From CALGLS01 sp965222105 (lineage in GTDB: Bacteria; Bacteroidota; Bacteroidia; Chitinophagales; Saprospiraceae): a DNA stretch of 64,000 bases. Location of the stretch: contig CBDCTQ010000048.1 in NCBI GenBank assembly GCA_965222105.1, positions 1 to 64,000 of the forward strand, given 5' to 3'. The notes beneath the pieces are model-generated. The model saw nothing but the letters and a program-made list of their open reading frames with translations. It was not told the DNA's origin and did not search any database. The translations under genes and the position numbers were made by a program. Within the stretch, counting starts at the first letter, position 1, and each line of letters starts with the position of its first letter. This document shows positions 53,585 through 62,304 of this stretch, in pieces.

Positions 53585-56101
53585 TTATTTGGCCATTTTC
53601 AACTTTTTTTGTCGTTTCTGTTTTTTGATATAGTCGATGATGAGGTCTTTGAAGAAAAATGCGATGCGGACGCATAGCATTGGCCAGGAGAAAACGCTGG
53701 TTACGATCTCGTAAGCCCATTTGATGATACGGCCACAAAGTTTCATGCTGAAGTGGACGTTGCTCGTTCGCATCAGGCAAAGTTGGATGTGTCTTTGAAC
53801 GGCGTCGGATGGTGTGTCGTATGGAAGAATGACCATGCTGTCAAAATCGAAATCGTATTTTGTAACAATGCGTTGACCGGAAAGGGCCACGGTTTCGATC
53901 ATTCGTTTTCCGAAAAGGAAATCCATTCCATCAAAAAAGTTTTTGACCCCTTCCCGGATCTCCTTGTAGAGGAGTTTGATAAAATTTTTGAAAATACGGA
54001 TAAGCGTTTTTACCCCTCTGATGATGAATCGGATGATCTTTTTCAGCACCCGTCCGATGGTCCGCACGAGGCTACGAACCCCGTAATAAAAACGGCGGAT
54101 AAAATGCTCCGAGCCCTGCATCCCCTCCTCGATTTCGGCGGTGTATTCCTTCCAGGCTCTGGTGGTTGCTTCATTTTTGTAGACAAGGTTGTCACCAAAT
54201 TGGCTTTCGTACAACTCTATAAGCTGGGGGGTATTTTCGGGGCCTGACTGAGCGTCGAGTTCCACCAGACATTCAAAGTAGTATTGGGCGTTGAGCAGCC
54301 AGAATCCCGACTGCTCGTTGCCCAATTTGGTTAGGACGTATTTGAGGCGCAGCCGCCGGAGCTGCTCTTCTTCCGTAAATTCGACGATCGACTCAAAGGT
54401 GCGGTCGGCCGGGAGGCTGTCGAGCCGACCGTAGTAATAACCATTCATCCACTGGCGGATCTGGATCAGCCGGATGAGGAAGAGGTTGAAAGGGGTGACC
54501 GCAATTTGGGTCAAAAAATGGGTGTCGTTTTTTCGAAAGACCTTTTGTTTCAACTCATTGTAGAAGTCGCGGTCCAGTGATCTTTTCAGTTGTGCCTTGA
54601 AGCGAAAACGAAGGCCGTTTACTTTTTCCAGTAGTTTATCCAGCCGGGTTTTAAGGTGAAGGATTTTCAATTGCTTTGAGCTGATTTTTTGTTGCCGATC
54701 CAGTTGTAGTTTTTGGAAGAGCTTGTTTTGTTGATTTAGTTGTTTTTTTGCAACCTGGAGATGATGATTTGTACTGGAAAACCGTTGTTGGAGGTGTTTA
54801 AGGTTGTGTTTTTCCGATTGAAGGTCATTGGTATCTGATCGGAGAGATTGGAGGTCGGCCTCTAATATCTGCATCTCTTTTTGCCGCTGTATGGATTGTT
54901 GGAGTCTGCGGATGTCTTTTTCGTTGCGTATGATTATTTTTCGGAGCTGGCGCAACTTCTTTTTTCGTGCGCCGACATTCTCCAATTGATTCAATTCAGA
55001 GTTCCAATGACGGTTGTCCTGTGCCAAAAGGGTCAGTTGTACCAGCAAATGAGGAAGGCCGGGTAGGTGGCCGACAGATTTTTTGAGTTTGGCCAATTGT
55101 TTTTCTTTTTTCTTTTTTTGCTTTAGGGCATTTTTGTTCAGCTGGACGACTTTCTGTTTTTGTTTTTCCAGTTGTTGCTTGTCGCTGGCCTGGTCTATAT
55201 GCAATTGGTCAATTTTGTTTTGCAGGACCAGGATGGAGTCCTGGAGTTCTTTCTCCTGTTGAAGGCTTTTTTGGAGAATTGTATTGGTTTTGCTCAGCGT
55301 CTGTTCTATCCTCGCTTCGACCTTCTCGATGCGGCGTTTTTTGTTTTTATTGCGTTTTTCCAGCCGTTCCCACTCGGCTGATTCTTTGTTGATCAGCTCT
55401 TCGTCGATGGCGGCCAATTCTTTCTCGACCGACTTTTCAGCGCGGATCAGAGCCGCTTCATTGTCGCTTTCTCCGGGTTCTTCGGCTACTTCCATCAGGA
55501 GGTCTTCTTCCAGGGTTTCGGCCTGATATCGGAATGCTACCACGTTTTTTTTCAGGATGCCGGTTTGGAGCAATTGTGCGGTGAGTTGGGGAATGTCACC
55601 CGCGAGGTTGGCAATAGTCAGGAGAGAATTTTGGCCAAGCCAATTGGCCAATTGTCGAAGTGCTAGTAGACTATGTTTCCCGAAAGGGGTAGAGACTGGC
55701 AGGTCGAACAGCCCCAACACCACCAAGCGGTAGTGGAGTATTCGGCTCCAGAGGTCGCATTGATTTGTTTGCGGCAAGCGTTCCAACAATACTTCTCCAT
55801 CGAGGCTGGTCAGGTGGTGCAGCAGGTTGAGTTCTAGGCTATCGAGTTCGGAGGCTTCGGCTTTGGCAAGGTGAGCAATGGAGCGACCCAGCATTCCAAT
55901 GGACAGGTATTCGAGGCGAAAGGTGCGGATGGCTTGCACGAGATTTTGCTGAAAGGCAGCCACCACCAGCCTGCTGTCTGCCTGGCCTTGCAGATACCCC
56001 AGGTCGATTAACGGTTGTTCGACCTCCTGTTGGCGACCGGTGTCGAGCAGTCGAATGTCGTCTTTGGGAACGACGTCGGCCCATGCTTCCGGGATGGTCA
56101 T
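53585..56101 (-). CDS. Large coiled-coil protein with basic amphipathic membrane-binding segment, unknown
   Basis: From the ATG at 56099-56101 (MTIPEAW) the product has 838 residues; an in-frame ATG 42 bases upstream is possible. The N-terminal 200 residues are helical and Leu-rich. A long Lys/Gln/Glu-rich coiled coil spans about 216-500. A helical domain follows (TPFNLFLIRLIQIRQWMNGYYYGRLD). About 668-728 is a strongly basic amphipathic stretch of repeated 11-residue type units (VRSLVRTIGRVLKKIIRF, IRGVKTLIRIFKNFIKLL) that looks made to lie on a membrane. The C-terminus has further hydrophobic segments and ends in KKQKRQKKLKMAK. No signal peptide is present, so it acts from the cytosol. I recognise no family. 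It follows a 124-residue gene on the same strand, 71 bases apart. Confidence 0.8.
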   Translation of the reverse strand: MTIPEAWADVVPKDDIRLLDTGRQQEVEQPLIDLGYLQGQADSRLVVAAFQQNLVQAIRTFRLEYLSIGMLGRSIAHLAKAEASELDSLELNLLHHLTSLDGEVLLERLPQTNQCDLWSRILHYRLVVLGLFDLPVSTPFGKHSLLALRQLANWLGQNSLLTIANLAGDIPQLTAQLLQTGILKKNVVAFRYQAETLEEDLLMEVAEEPGESDNEAALIRAEKSVEKELAAIDEELINKESAEWERLEKRNKNKKRRIEKVEARIEQTLSKTNTILQKSLQQEKELQDSILVLQNKIDQLHIDQASDKQQLEKQKQKVVQLNKNALKQKKKKEKQLAKLKKSVGHLPGLPHLLVQLTLLAQDNRHWNSELNQLENVGARKKKLRQLRKIIIRNEKDIRRLQQSIQRQKEMQILEADLQSLRSDTNDLQSEKHNLKHLQQRFSSTNHHLQVAKKQLNQQNKLFQKLQLDRQQKISSKQLKILHLKTRLDKLLEKVNGLRFRFKAQLKRSLDRDFYNELKQKVFRKNDTHFLTQIAVTPFNLFLIRLIQIRQWMNGYYYGRLDSLPADRTFESIVEFTEEEQLRRLRLKYVLTKLGNEQSGFWLLNAQYYFECLVELDAQSGPENTPQLIELYESQFGDNLVYKNEATTRAWKEYTAEIEEGMQGSEHFIRRFYYGVRSLVRTIGRVLKKIIRFIIRGVKTLIRIFKNFIKLLYKEIREGVKNFFDGMDFLFGKRMIETVALSGQRIVTKYDFDFDSMVILPYDTPSDAVQRHIQLCLMRTSNVHFSMKLCGRIIKWAYEIVTSVFSWPMLCVRIAFFFKDLIIDYIKKQKRQKKLKMAK

Positions 56102-56172
56102 AATACGACGGAGCGCCCTTTCGGAAAATAGAAAGAAGGGCACGTATTTGAATTGTTATGAAATAAGGTGAC

Positions 56173-56547
56173 TTATATGATGATCTCCTGCAGAAAACTC
56201 AGGAATCCGTTTCGGGCTTCGTTGGCGGTCATCACGGCGGCCTGGTGCATATTAAAAAGCTGTTTGCCTTGTTTGCCCAGGTCGGATTTGATGAAGTTGA
56301 CCGTGTCGTGGTCAAAATCGATGTGGGTATGGGCAATCAGGGTAATGGTGCCTTCCGTTTTGCCGGTTTGACCGAGTTTGGAAACGACGTTCTTCATGTC
56401 GAAACTCTTCTTTTTGCCCGTTGTCTTGATGACGTGATCGACATTTCCCGTAAGGGTGGTGACCTCCAAAGTGGTAAAATCGACCACCGCTCCCTTGATC
56501 TGATTGGCGATTTCCTGGAATTTTCCTTCAAGCGTTTTGTCAGCCAT
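56173..56547 (-). CDS. 124-residue soluble protein of unknown function
   Basis: The product starts at the ATG of 56545-56547 (MADKTLEGKF); the frame stays open to 56679 but the added residues do not look protein-like. The sequence begins with a helix (GKFQEIANQIKGAVVDF), then strands of the type LEVTTLTGNVDHVI and EGTITLIAHTHIDFDHDTVNFIKS, and ends with a helix (LFNMHQAAVMTANEARNGFLSFLQEIII). The HTHIDFDHD segment is notable but does not match the metallo-beta-lactamase motif HxHxDH. No signal peptide is present. It is the first gene of a unit with the coiled-coil protein and the methyltransferase. Confidence 0.72.
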   Translation of the reverse strand: MADKTLEGKFQEIANQIKGAVVDFTTLEVTTLTGNVDHVIKTTGKKKSFDMKNVVSKLGQTGKTEGTITLIAHTHIDFDHDTVNFIKSDLGKQGKQLFNMHQAAVMTANEARNGFLSFLQEIII

Positions 56548-56736
56548 GATTCTTGGTTTTTGTAGTTCAAAACAAGCCTTTTGCCATGAACTGGGTCCAA
56601 TAATAGGGGCAATATAGAAATAAATCCTAAGAAATGGTAAAATTCTGCCATGTGAGTTCCAGGGGAAGTAGGTTGTCATTTAGGTTGCCAGACATCTCGT
56701 TCATTTAATCAGTACGGTGATTCGGGTATTGGAGCT

Positions 56737-56767
56737 TTTGCAGGTTGGGATAAAGATGTTATATTTG
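56737..56767 (+). promoter_or_regulatory. Promoter of the tandem surface-protein array
   Basis: TTTG (56737-56740), 19 bases, TATATTTG (56760-56767) is a full match to the Bacteroidota -33/-7 consensus. Transcription would start near 56772, 34 bases before the first ATG. No equally good promoter was found in the 79-base spacers between the array genes. Confidence 0.7.
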
Positions 56768-56805
56768 GTATAACTTCTCGCCTTAATTTTAAAACTTACT
56801 GTCGT

Positions 56806-58560
56806 ATGAAAAAATGTTACCTTTTTTTTGCAATCGTTTTTGCAATGCCGTTGTTGGGCTTTTCTTTCCTGATTGCCCAATCCGACTGCGCCTCATCGAA
56901 TAGCCAAATTCAGTTAAATGTCAACAATGTAAATGCAACGCTTTTGCATAGCGGTTCGCTTTGGTGGAATGGTTCCGATGCAGGCTATGAAGTGCCACAG
57001 GGAAATTCGGTCCATTCCATATTTGCGGGCGGACTTTGGCTGGGAGGATTTGATGCTTCGGGTGTACTGCGCCTGGCAGGACAGACTTATGGAGCCAGCA
57101 GTGGGCAGGTAGATTTTTGGCCGGGCCCACTCGACGATCAGGGCCAGACCACCAGCGAACAATGCAGTAATTACGATCGTTTTTGGGAAACCAACAGCAC
57201 TGATATCGAAAGCTTTTTGTCAGATTGGGCTGATGGAAGTTTAGATGACCCGGTACCCAACTCCATATTGGGCTGGCCTGCAACCGGCAATCCCCACTTC
57301 TTTGGTATTTATGGATTTGAGCTGCCGTCATTCGGGCATCCCCTTGCCCCGTTTATTGATGTCAACGCGGATGGAGCCTACGATCCTGAAAACGGCGACT
57401 ACCCAGATGTCCACCAAGCCGACCAGGCGATGTGGTGGGTGTTTAATGACGCAGGGAACGTTCATACGGAAACGGGAGGGGCACCCCTTAGAGCAGAAAT
57501 ACAGATGCTGGCTTATTCTTATGAAACGAATGACCCCGTAAATGATGTCACTTTTTACGATGTCAAATTATTGAATTACCATAATGAGATGATCGACAGC
57601 ATGTACATGGGACTTTTGATCGATCCCGATCTGGGTTGTCATGTTGATGATTACATTGGCTGTTATCCAAGTGAGCAGTTGGGTTTTGTCTACAATTCCG
57701 ATGCGGTGGATGGAGATGTCGGTTGTACTTGTCCGGCGGGCGTAAATACCTACTGTGAAGCCATTCCGCTGGTTGGCATAAAGTTCTTGAAAGGTACTTT
57801 GGGTCAACGAATTTTTGACGATAACGGTGAACTCGTTTTACCACCTCCAGGCACGAGCCCGGATACTTTGATCGACAATGGCCTTTCCCATTTTATGTAT
57901 TATTCCAACAGTGGGATCAACCCCGCCCCAGGACAGGACGACCCATCCTCTGACGTAGAACACTACAATTATCTCAGTGGTAGTTGGAGAGATGGAACGC
58001 CGCTCACAACAGGTGGCAGCGGATATAATCCGGGAAGTACCGACTATGTTGACCATGCCTTTTCTGGCTCACCCGAAGCTGCTGATGACTGGTCGATGTG
58101 TGTTGAAGAGTTTCCACAAGGTGATTATCGGGTAGTGATGAGCAGTGGCCCCTTTCAAATGCAGCCGGGAGCCATAAACAGTATGTCTTTTGCTGTGGTT
58201 TTTGTACCCAATATAGATTACCCTTGTCCCTCTGTCTCCAATTTTGAGGAGGCCTTGGATGCGGTAGATGACCTCTTCGACCAAATGGTTCCAACAAAAG
58301 AAATACACAGTCCCCACCTTACGGTAAATGCCATCCCCAACCCCTTCACCGACCAAACCCAACTGTTTTTCCCCGATCTGCGGGATCAGGTGGATCAGGT
58401 ACAGTTGTTTTCTGTCGATGGGCGTTTGGTTCGGCAATACCTATCTGTACCAGGGAATAGCCTTAGCATAGACCGTGGCGGACTTTGCGATGGTATGTAT
58501 TTTTATAAAGTGATAACAAGGGGTCAGCGCTATGTGTCGGGTAAGTTGGTGCTGAAGTGA
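56806..58560 (+). CDS. Type IX-secreted protein, first copy of the tandem array
   Basis: The 584-residue protein has its own signal peptide (FAIVFAMPLLGFSFLIAQ), unlike that of the other three copies. The mature part shares the array layout: LNVNNVNATLLHSGSLWWNG, FAGGLWLGGFDASG, YDRFWETNSTDI, a calcium-site-like DVNADGAYDPENGDYPD, then DQAMWWVFNDAGN. A variable region follows, then SSGPFQMQPG and FAVVFVPN. The last 95 residues are almost identical in all copies and end in the type A sorting domain (FYKVITRGQRYVSGKLVLK). The protein is exported by the type IX system and anchored or released at the surface. It is the most diverged copy and the only one with a strong promoter directly ahead. Confidence 0.88.
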   Translation: MKKCYLFFAIVFAMPLLGFSFLIAQSDCASSNSQIQLNVNNVNATLLHSGSLWWNGSDAGYEVPQGNSVHSIFAGGLWLGGFDASGVLRLAGQTYGASSGQVDFWPGPLDDQGQTTSEQCSNYDRFWETNSTDIESFLSDWADGSLDDPVPNSILGWPATGNPHFFGIYGFELPSFGHPLAPFIDVNADGAYDPENGDYPDVHQADQAMWWVFNDAGNVHTETGGAPLRAEIQMLAYSYETNDPVNDVTFYDVKLLNYHNEMIDSMYMGLLIDPDLGCHVDDYIGCYPSEQLGFVYNSDAVDGDVGCTCPAGVNTYCEAIPLVGIKFLKGTLGQRIFDDNGELVLPPPGTSPDTLIDNGLSHFMYYSNSGINPAPGQDDPSSDVEHYNYLSGSWRDGTPLTTGGSGYNPGSTDYVDHAFSGSPEAADDWSMCVEEFPQGDYRVVMSSGPFQMQPGAINSMSFAVVFVPNIDYPCPSVSNFEEALDAVDDLFDQMVPTKEIHSPHLTVNAIPNPFTDQTQLFFPDLRDQVDQVQLFSVDGRLVRQYLSVPGNSLSIDRGGLCDGMYFYKVITRGQRYVSGKLVLK

Positions 58561-58639
58561 CACTGCCTGTTGGCAAAAATTAAGCATCATTTCCAGTTGG
58601 ATTGAATATCTGTTTCGCAGTTTATCGAATCTCCCCATC

Positions 58640-60391
58640 ATGAAGGAAAGAGGACTAAAAACCATTTTCTTGGGCATGCTATTGTTGGCATATTCCATAG
58701 CATTTGCCCAATCAGGCTGTGTACCCGCCACCAGCCTGACTCAACTGGACGTCAACAATGTGAAGGCAAAGCTACTGCACGCCGGTTCATTATGGTGGGA
58801 TGGAACGAATGCGGGCTATGAAGTACCAGGAGACGAGGGGGTTCATGCTATGTTTGCAGGGGGATTATGGATTGGAGGACTTGATCCAGAAGGAGAGCAT
58901 AGGTTAGCGGTACGAATGTATGGAGCGGGTTTCGGGAATACCGACTTTTATCCTGGCCCCCTTGATTCAACCGGAGAAATAACCCCGGATCAATGCACCA
59001 ATTACGATCGCTTTTGGGAAACCAGCAGCACCGACATTGACGCTTTTCTGGCTGATTGGTCCGACGGTAATCTCGACGATCCCCCGCCGCCTTCCATCAC
59101 TTCCTGGCCGGGAACCGGTAACCCATTTTTTGAGATCATTTTTGGGTTCGATCTCCCCCCGGCTGGCCACGATATGGCTCCTTTTATCGATACCAATGAC
59201 GATGGGTTATACAATCCACTGGACGGCGATTACCCCGACATTCATCAAGCCGATCAGGCCATTTGGTGGGTTTTCAATGATGCAGGCTATGTCCACGGCG
59301 AGTCTGGAGGAATGCCATTGCATGTAGAAGTTCAATTGCTAGCTTATGCTTACGAAACTGCGGATGAATTGAATGATGCAACATTTTACGATGTGAAACT
59401 ATTGAACCGCAGTAACATGATGCTCGATAGCATGTACCTGGGTCTTTGGGTCGATCCTGATTTGGGATGTCACCATGACGATTACTTCGGTAGTTATCCG
59501 GAAGAGCAAATGGCATTTATTTACAATGCCGATGCGGAAGACGGCGCCCAGGACTGTGAATGTACTGGAGGTGTTACTACCTATTGTGAGGATATTCCAA
59601 TGACAGCGATCAAAATTCTTAAGGGAGTTACCGGTCAGCGTGTATTTGATGAAAATGGTGGTCTGGCATTTCCATCTTCGGGCGCAACAGCGGATACGCT
59701 GATTGATTGTGGACTTTCTTGTTTTATGTATTTTAATGGTGGATGTCCTGATCCTGAACCTGGAACGGGGTTCCCTGGTAATGATGAAGAACATTATAGG
59801 TATCTTTCAGGATCGTGGCAAGATGGGATACCACTTACTGTCGGTGGAGATGGTCACAATGCTGGTATAAGCCTGCATACCAAATATGCTTTTCACGACT
59901 CACCGGACGACCCGCAAGGATGGTCAATGTGTTCTGAAAATATAGCCCCGACCTGTCATCTCATATTATTGAGCAGCGGGCCATTCCAAATGTCTCCTGG
60001 TTCGGTGAACGATTTGTCTTTTGCCGTACTTTTCGTTCCCGACGTACCCTATCCCTGCCCTTCCGTAACCCACCTCCAGGATGCCTGCCAGGCGGCCGAA
60101 AATGTATACGACCAAATGGTTCCATCAAAAGAAATACACAGTCCCCATCTTTCGGTAAATGCCATCCCCAACCCCTTCACCGACCAAACCCAGCTGCTTT
60201 TCCCCGATCTGGACGATCAGATGGCCGCAGTGCAGTTGTTTTCTGTCGATGGGCGTTTGGTTCGGCAATACCTATCTGTACCAGGGAATAGCCTTACCAT
60301 AGACCGTGGCGGACTTTGCGATGGTATGTATTTTTATAAAGTGATAACAAGGGGTCAGCGCTTTGTGTCGGGTAAGTTGGTGCTGAAGTGA
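58640..60391 (+). CDS. Type IX-secreted protein, second copy of the tandem array
   Basis: The 583-residue protein opens with MKERGLKTIFLGMLLLAYSI, the signal shared with copies three and four. It keeps the same block order: LDVNNVKAKLLHAGSLWWDG, FAGGLWIGGLDPEG, YDRFWETSSTDI, DTNDDGLYNPLDGDYPD, ending in the type A sorting domain. In the middle it agrees closely with copy four (VKLLNRSNMMLDSMYLGLW, HHDDYFGSYPEEQ) and differs from copy three, while its start and end match both. Its Asp/Gly-rich C-terminal block reads PDLDDQMAAVQLFSVDG, different from copies one and three. The spacer to copy three is 79 bases, the same length as the other spacers. Confidence 0.9.
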   Translation: MKERGLKTIFLGMLLLAYSIAFAQSGCVPATSLTQLDVNNVKAKLLHAGSLWWDGTNAGYEVPGDEGVHAMFAGGLWIGGLDPEGEHRLAVRMYGAGFGNTDFYPGPLDSTGEITPDQCTNYDRFWETSSTDIDAFLADWSDGNLDDPPPPSITSWPGTGNPFFEIIFGFDLPPAGHDMAPFIDTNDDGLYNPLDGDYPDIHQADQAIWWVFNDAGYVHGESGGMPLHVEVQLLAYAYETADELNDATFYDVKLLNRSNMMLDSMYLGLWVDPDLGCHHDDYFGSYPEEQMAFIYNADAEDGAQDCECTGGVTTYCEDIPMTAIKILKGVTGQRVFDENGGLAFPSSGATADTLIDCGLSCFMYFNGGCPDPEPGTGFPGNDEEHYRYLSGSWQDGIPLTVGGDGHNAGISLHTKYAFHDSPDDPQGWSMCSENIAPTCHLILLSSGPFQMSPGSVNDLSFAVLFVPDVPYPCPSVTHLQDACQAAENVYDQMVPSKEIHSPHLSVNAIPNPFTDQTQLLFPDLDDQMAAVQLFSVDGRLVRQYLSVPGNSLTIDRGGLCDGMYFYKVITRGQRFVSGKLVLK

Positions 60392-60470
60392 CACTGCCTG
60401 TTGGCAAAGATTAAGCATCATTACCAGTTGGATTGAATATCTGTTTCGCAGTTTATCAAATCTCCCCATC

Positions 60471-62225
60471 ATGAAGGAAAGCAGATTAAAAACCATTTTC
60501 TTGGGCATGCTATTGTTAGCATATTCCATAGCATTTGCCCAATCAGGCTGTGTACCCGCCACCAGCTTGACTCAACTGGACGTCAACAATGTGAAGGCAA
60601 AATTGCGGCACTGTGGTTCGCTATGGTGGGACGGGGAAGATGCTGGTTATGAAGTGCCCAAAGGAGGGGGCGTGCATACTATGTTTGCGGGAGGATTGTG
60701 GATAGGAGGATTTGACCCGGAAGGCGAACTTAGATTGGCAGCTCAGAGGTATGGTATAGGCGATAATGTTGACTTTTACCCTGGTCCTCTTGATGATAAT
60801 GGTGAAATAACCCCGGATCAATGCACCAATTACGATCGCTTTTGGGAAACCAGCAGCACCGACATCAACGCTTTTCTGGCTGATTGGTCCGACGGTAATC
60901 TCGACGATTCCCCACCACCTTCCATCACTTCCTGGCCGGCAACCGGTAATCCATTTTTTGAGATCATTTTTGGATTCGACCTCCCCCCGGCTGGCCACGA
61001 TATGGCTCCTTTTATCGATACCAATAACGATGGGTTATACAATCCGCTGGACGGCGATTACCCCGACATTTATCAAGCCGATCAAGCCATTTGGTGGGTT
61101 TTCAATGATGCAGGAAGTGTACATGCGCAATCAGCCGGAATGCCCTTGCATGTAGAAGTTCAGATGATGGCTTATGCTTACGAAACTGCGGATGAATTGA
61201 ATGACGCGACATTTTATAACATTACGTTCATTAATCAAAGCAGTGAAATGCTGGATAGTGTTTACATGGGCTTATGGTTTGATCCCTCTTTGGGATGTTA
61301 CCTCGATGATTACATTGGCTGCCATCCGGATGAAAATCTGGTATATACTTACAATGCGGATACGTTGGACGGAATATTAGAATGCGAATGTACTAATGGT
61401 GTTACAACCTATTGTGAACAAGTTCCAATGTCCGCGATTAAAATACTTGAAGGGGCTAAAGGTCAGAGAGTATTTGACGTTACAGGTGAGTTAAAGTTGC
61501 CACCTCCGGGAGTTGAACCGGACACCTTGATCGATTGCGGTCTGTCCAGCTTAATTTACTATTTTGAAGACCTTTGTTACGACGGAATTTATGGCGTTCA
61601 TAGTCCATTTCTCGATCAAGAACACTACAATTACCTCAATGGTATTTGGGCATCAGGAGTGCCTTTAACGGCAGAGGAAGATGGATACAATCCAAATGGT
61701 GGGATTATCACGAAATTTGCTTTTCCCGATTCCCCAGATGATCCAAATGGGTGGTCCATGTGTTCTGAAAATATGCCTGGAGAATGTGTGTATTACCCCA
61801 TTTTAAGCAGTGGCCCATTTCAACTTCAACCTGGCGCGACCAACGGCATGTCCTTCGCCGTGCTTTTCGTCCCTGACGTCCCATATCCCTGCCCTTCCGT
61901 AACTCACCTACAGGAGGCTTGTCAGGCCGCCGAAAATGTATACGACCAAATGGTTCCAACAAAAGAAATACACAGTCCCCACCTAACGGTAAATGCCATC
62001 CCTAACCCCTTCACCGACCAAGCCCAACTGTTTTTCCCTGACTTGCGGGATCAGGTGGATCAGGTACAGTTGTTTTCTGTCGATGGGCGTTTGGTTCGGC
62101 AATACCTATCTGTACCAGGGAATAGCCTTACCATAGACCGTGGCGGACTTTGCGATGGTATGTATTTTTATAAAGTGATAACAAGGGGTCAGCGCTTTGT
62201 GTCGGGTAAGTTGGTGCTGAAGTGA
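60471..62225 (+). CDS. Type IX-secreted protein, third copy of the tandem array
   Basis: The 584-residue protein shares signal peptide, first 45 mature residues and last 95 residues with its neighbours. Its central part is its own: FYNITFINQSSEMLDSVYMG, LGCYLDDYIGCHPDENLVY and YYFEDLCYDGIYGVHSP. The phrase LDDYIGCHP is closer to copy one (VDDYIGCYP) than to copies two and four. The C-terminal block PDLRDQVDQVQLFSVDG is the same as in copy one. This patchwork suggests exchange between copies. The type A sorting domain is intact. Confidence 0.9.
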   Translation: MKESRLKTIFLGMLLLAYSIAFAQSGCVPATSLTQLDVNNVKAKLRHCGSLWWDGEDAGYEVPKGGGVHTMFAGGLWIGGFDPEGELRLAAQRYGIGDNVDFYPGPLDDNGEITPDQCTNYDRFWETSSTDINAFLADWSDGNLDDSPPPSITSWPATGNPFFEIIFGFDLPPAGHDMAPFIDTNNDGLYNPLDGDYPDIYQADQAIWWVFNDAGSVHAQSAGMPLHVEVQMMAYAYETADELNDATFYNITFINQSSEMLDSVYMGLWFDPSLGCYLDDYIGCHPDENLVYTYNADTLDGILECECTNGVTTYCEQVPMSAIKILEGAKGQRVFDVTGELKLPPPGVEPDTLIDCGLSSLIYYFEDLCYDGIYGVHSPFLDQEHYNYLNGIWASGVPLTAEEDGYNPNGGIITKFAFPDSPDDPNGWSMCSENMPGECVYYPILSSGPFQLQPGATNGMSFAVLFVPDVPYPCPSVTHLQEACQAAENVYDQMVPTKEIHSPHLTVNAIPNPFTDQAQLFFPDLRDQVDQVQLFSVDGRLVRQYLSVPGNSLTIDRGGLCDGMYFYKVITRGQRFVSGKLVLK

Positions 62226-62304
62226 CACTGCCTGTTGGCAAAAATTAAGCATCATTACCAGTTGGATTGAATATCTGTTTCGCAGTTTATCGAATCTCCC
62301 CATT

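Noticed and set aside
56173..56547. HTHIDFDHD in the 124-residue protein as a metallo-beta-lactamase motif
   Set aside because: The spacing HxHxDxDH differs from HxHxDH and the other metal ligands of that fold are missing in such a short protein.
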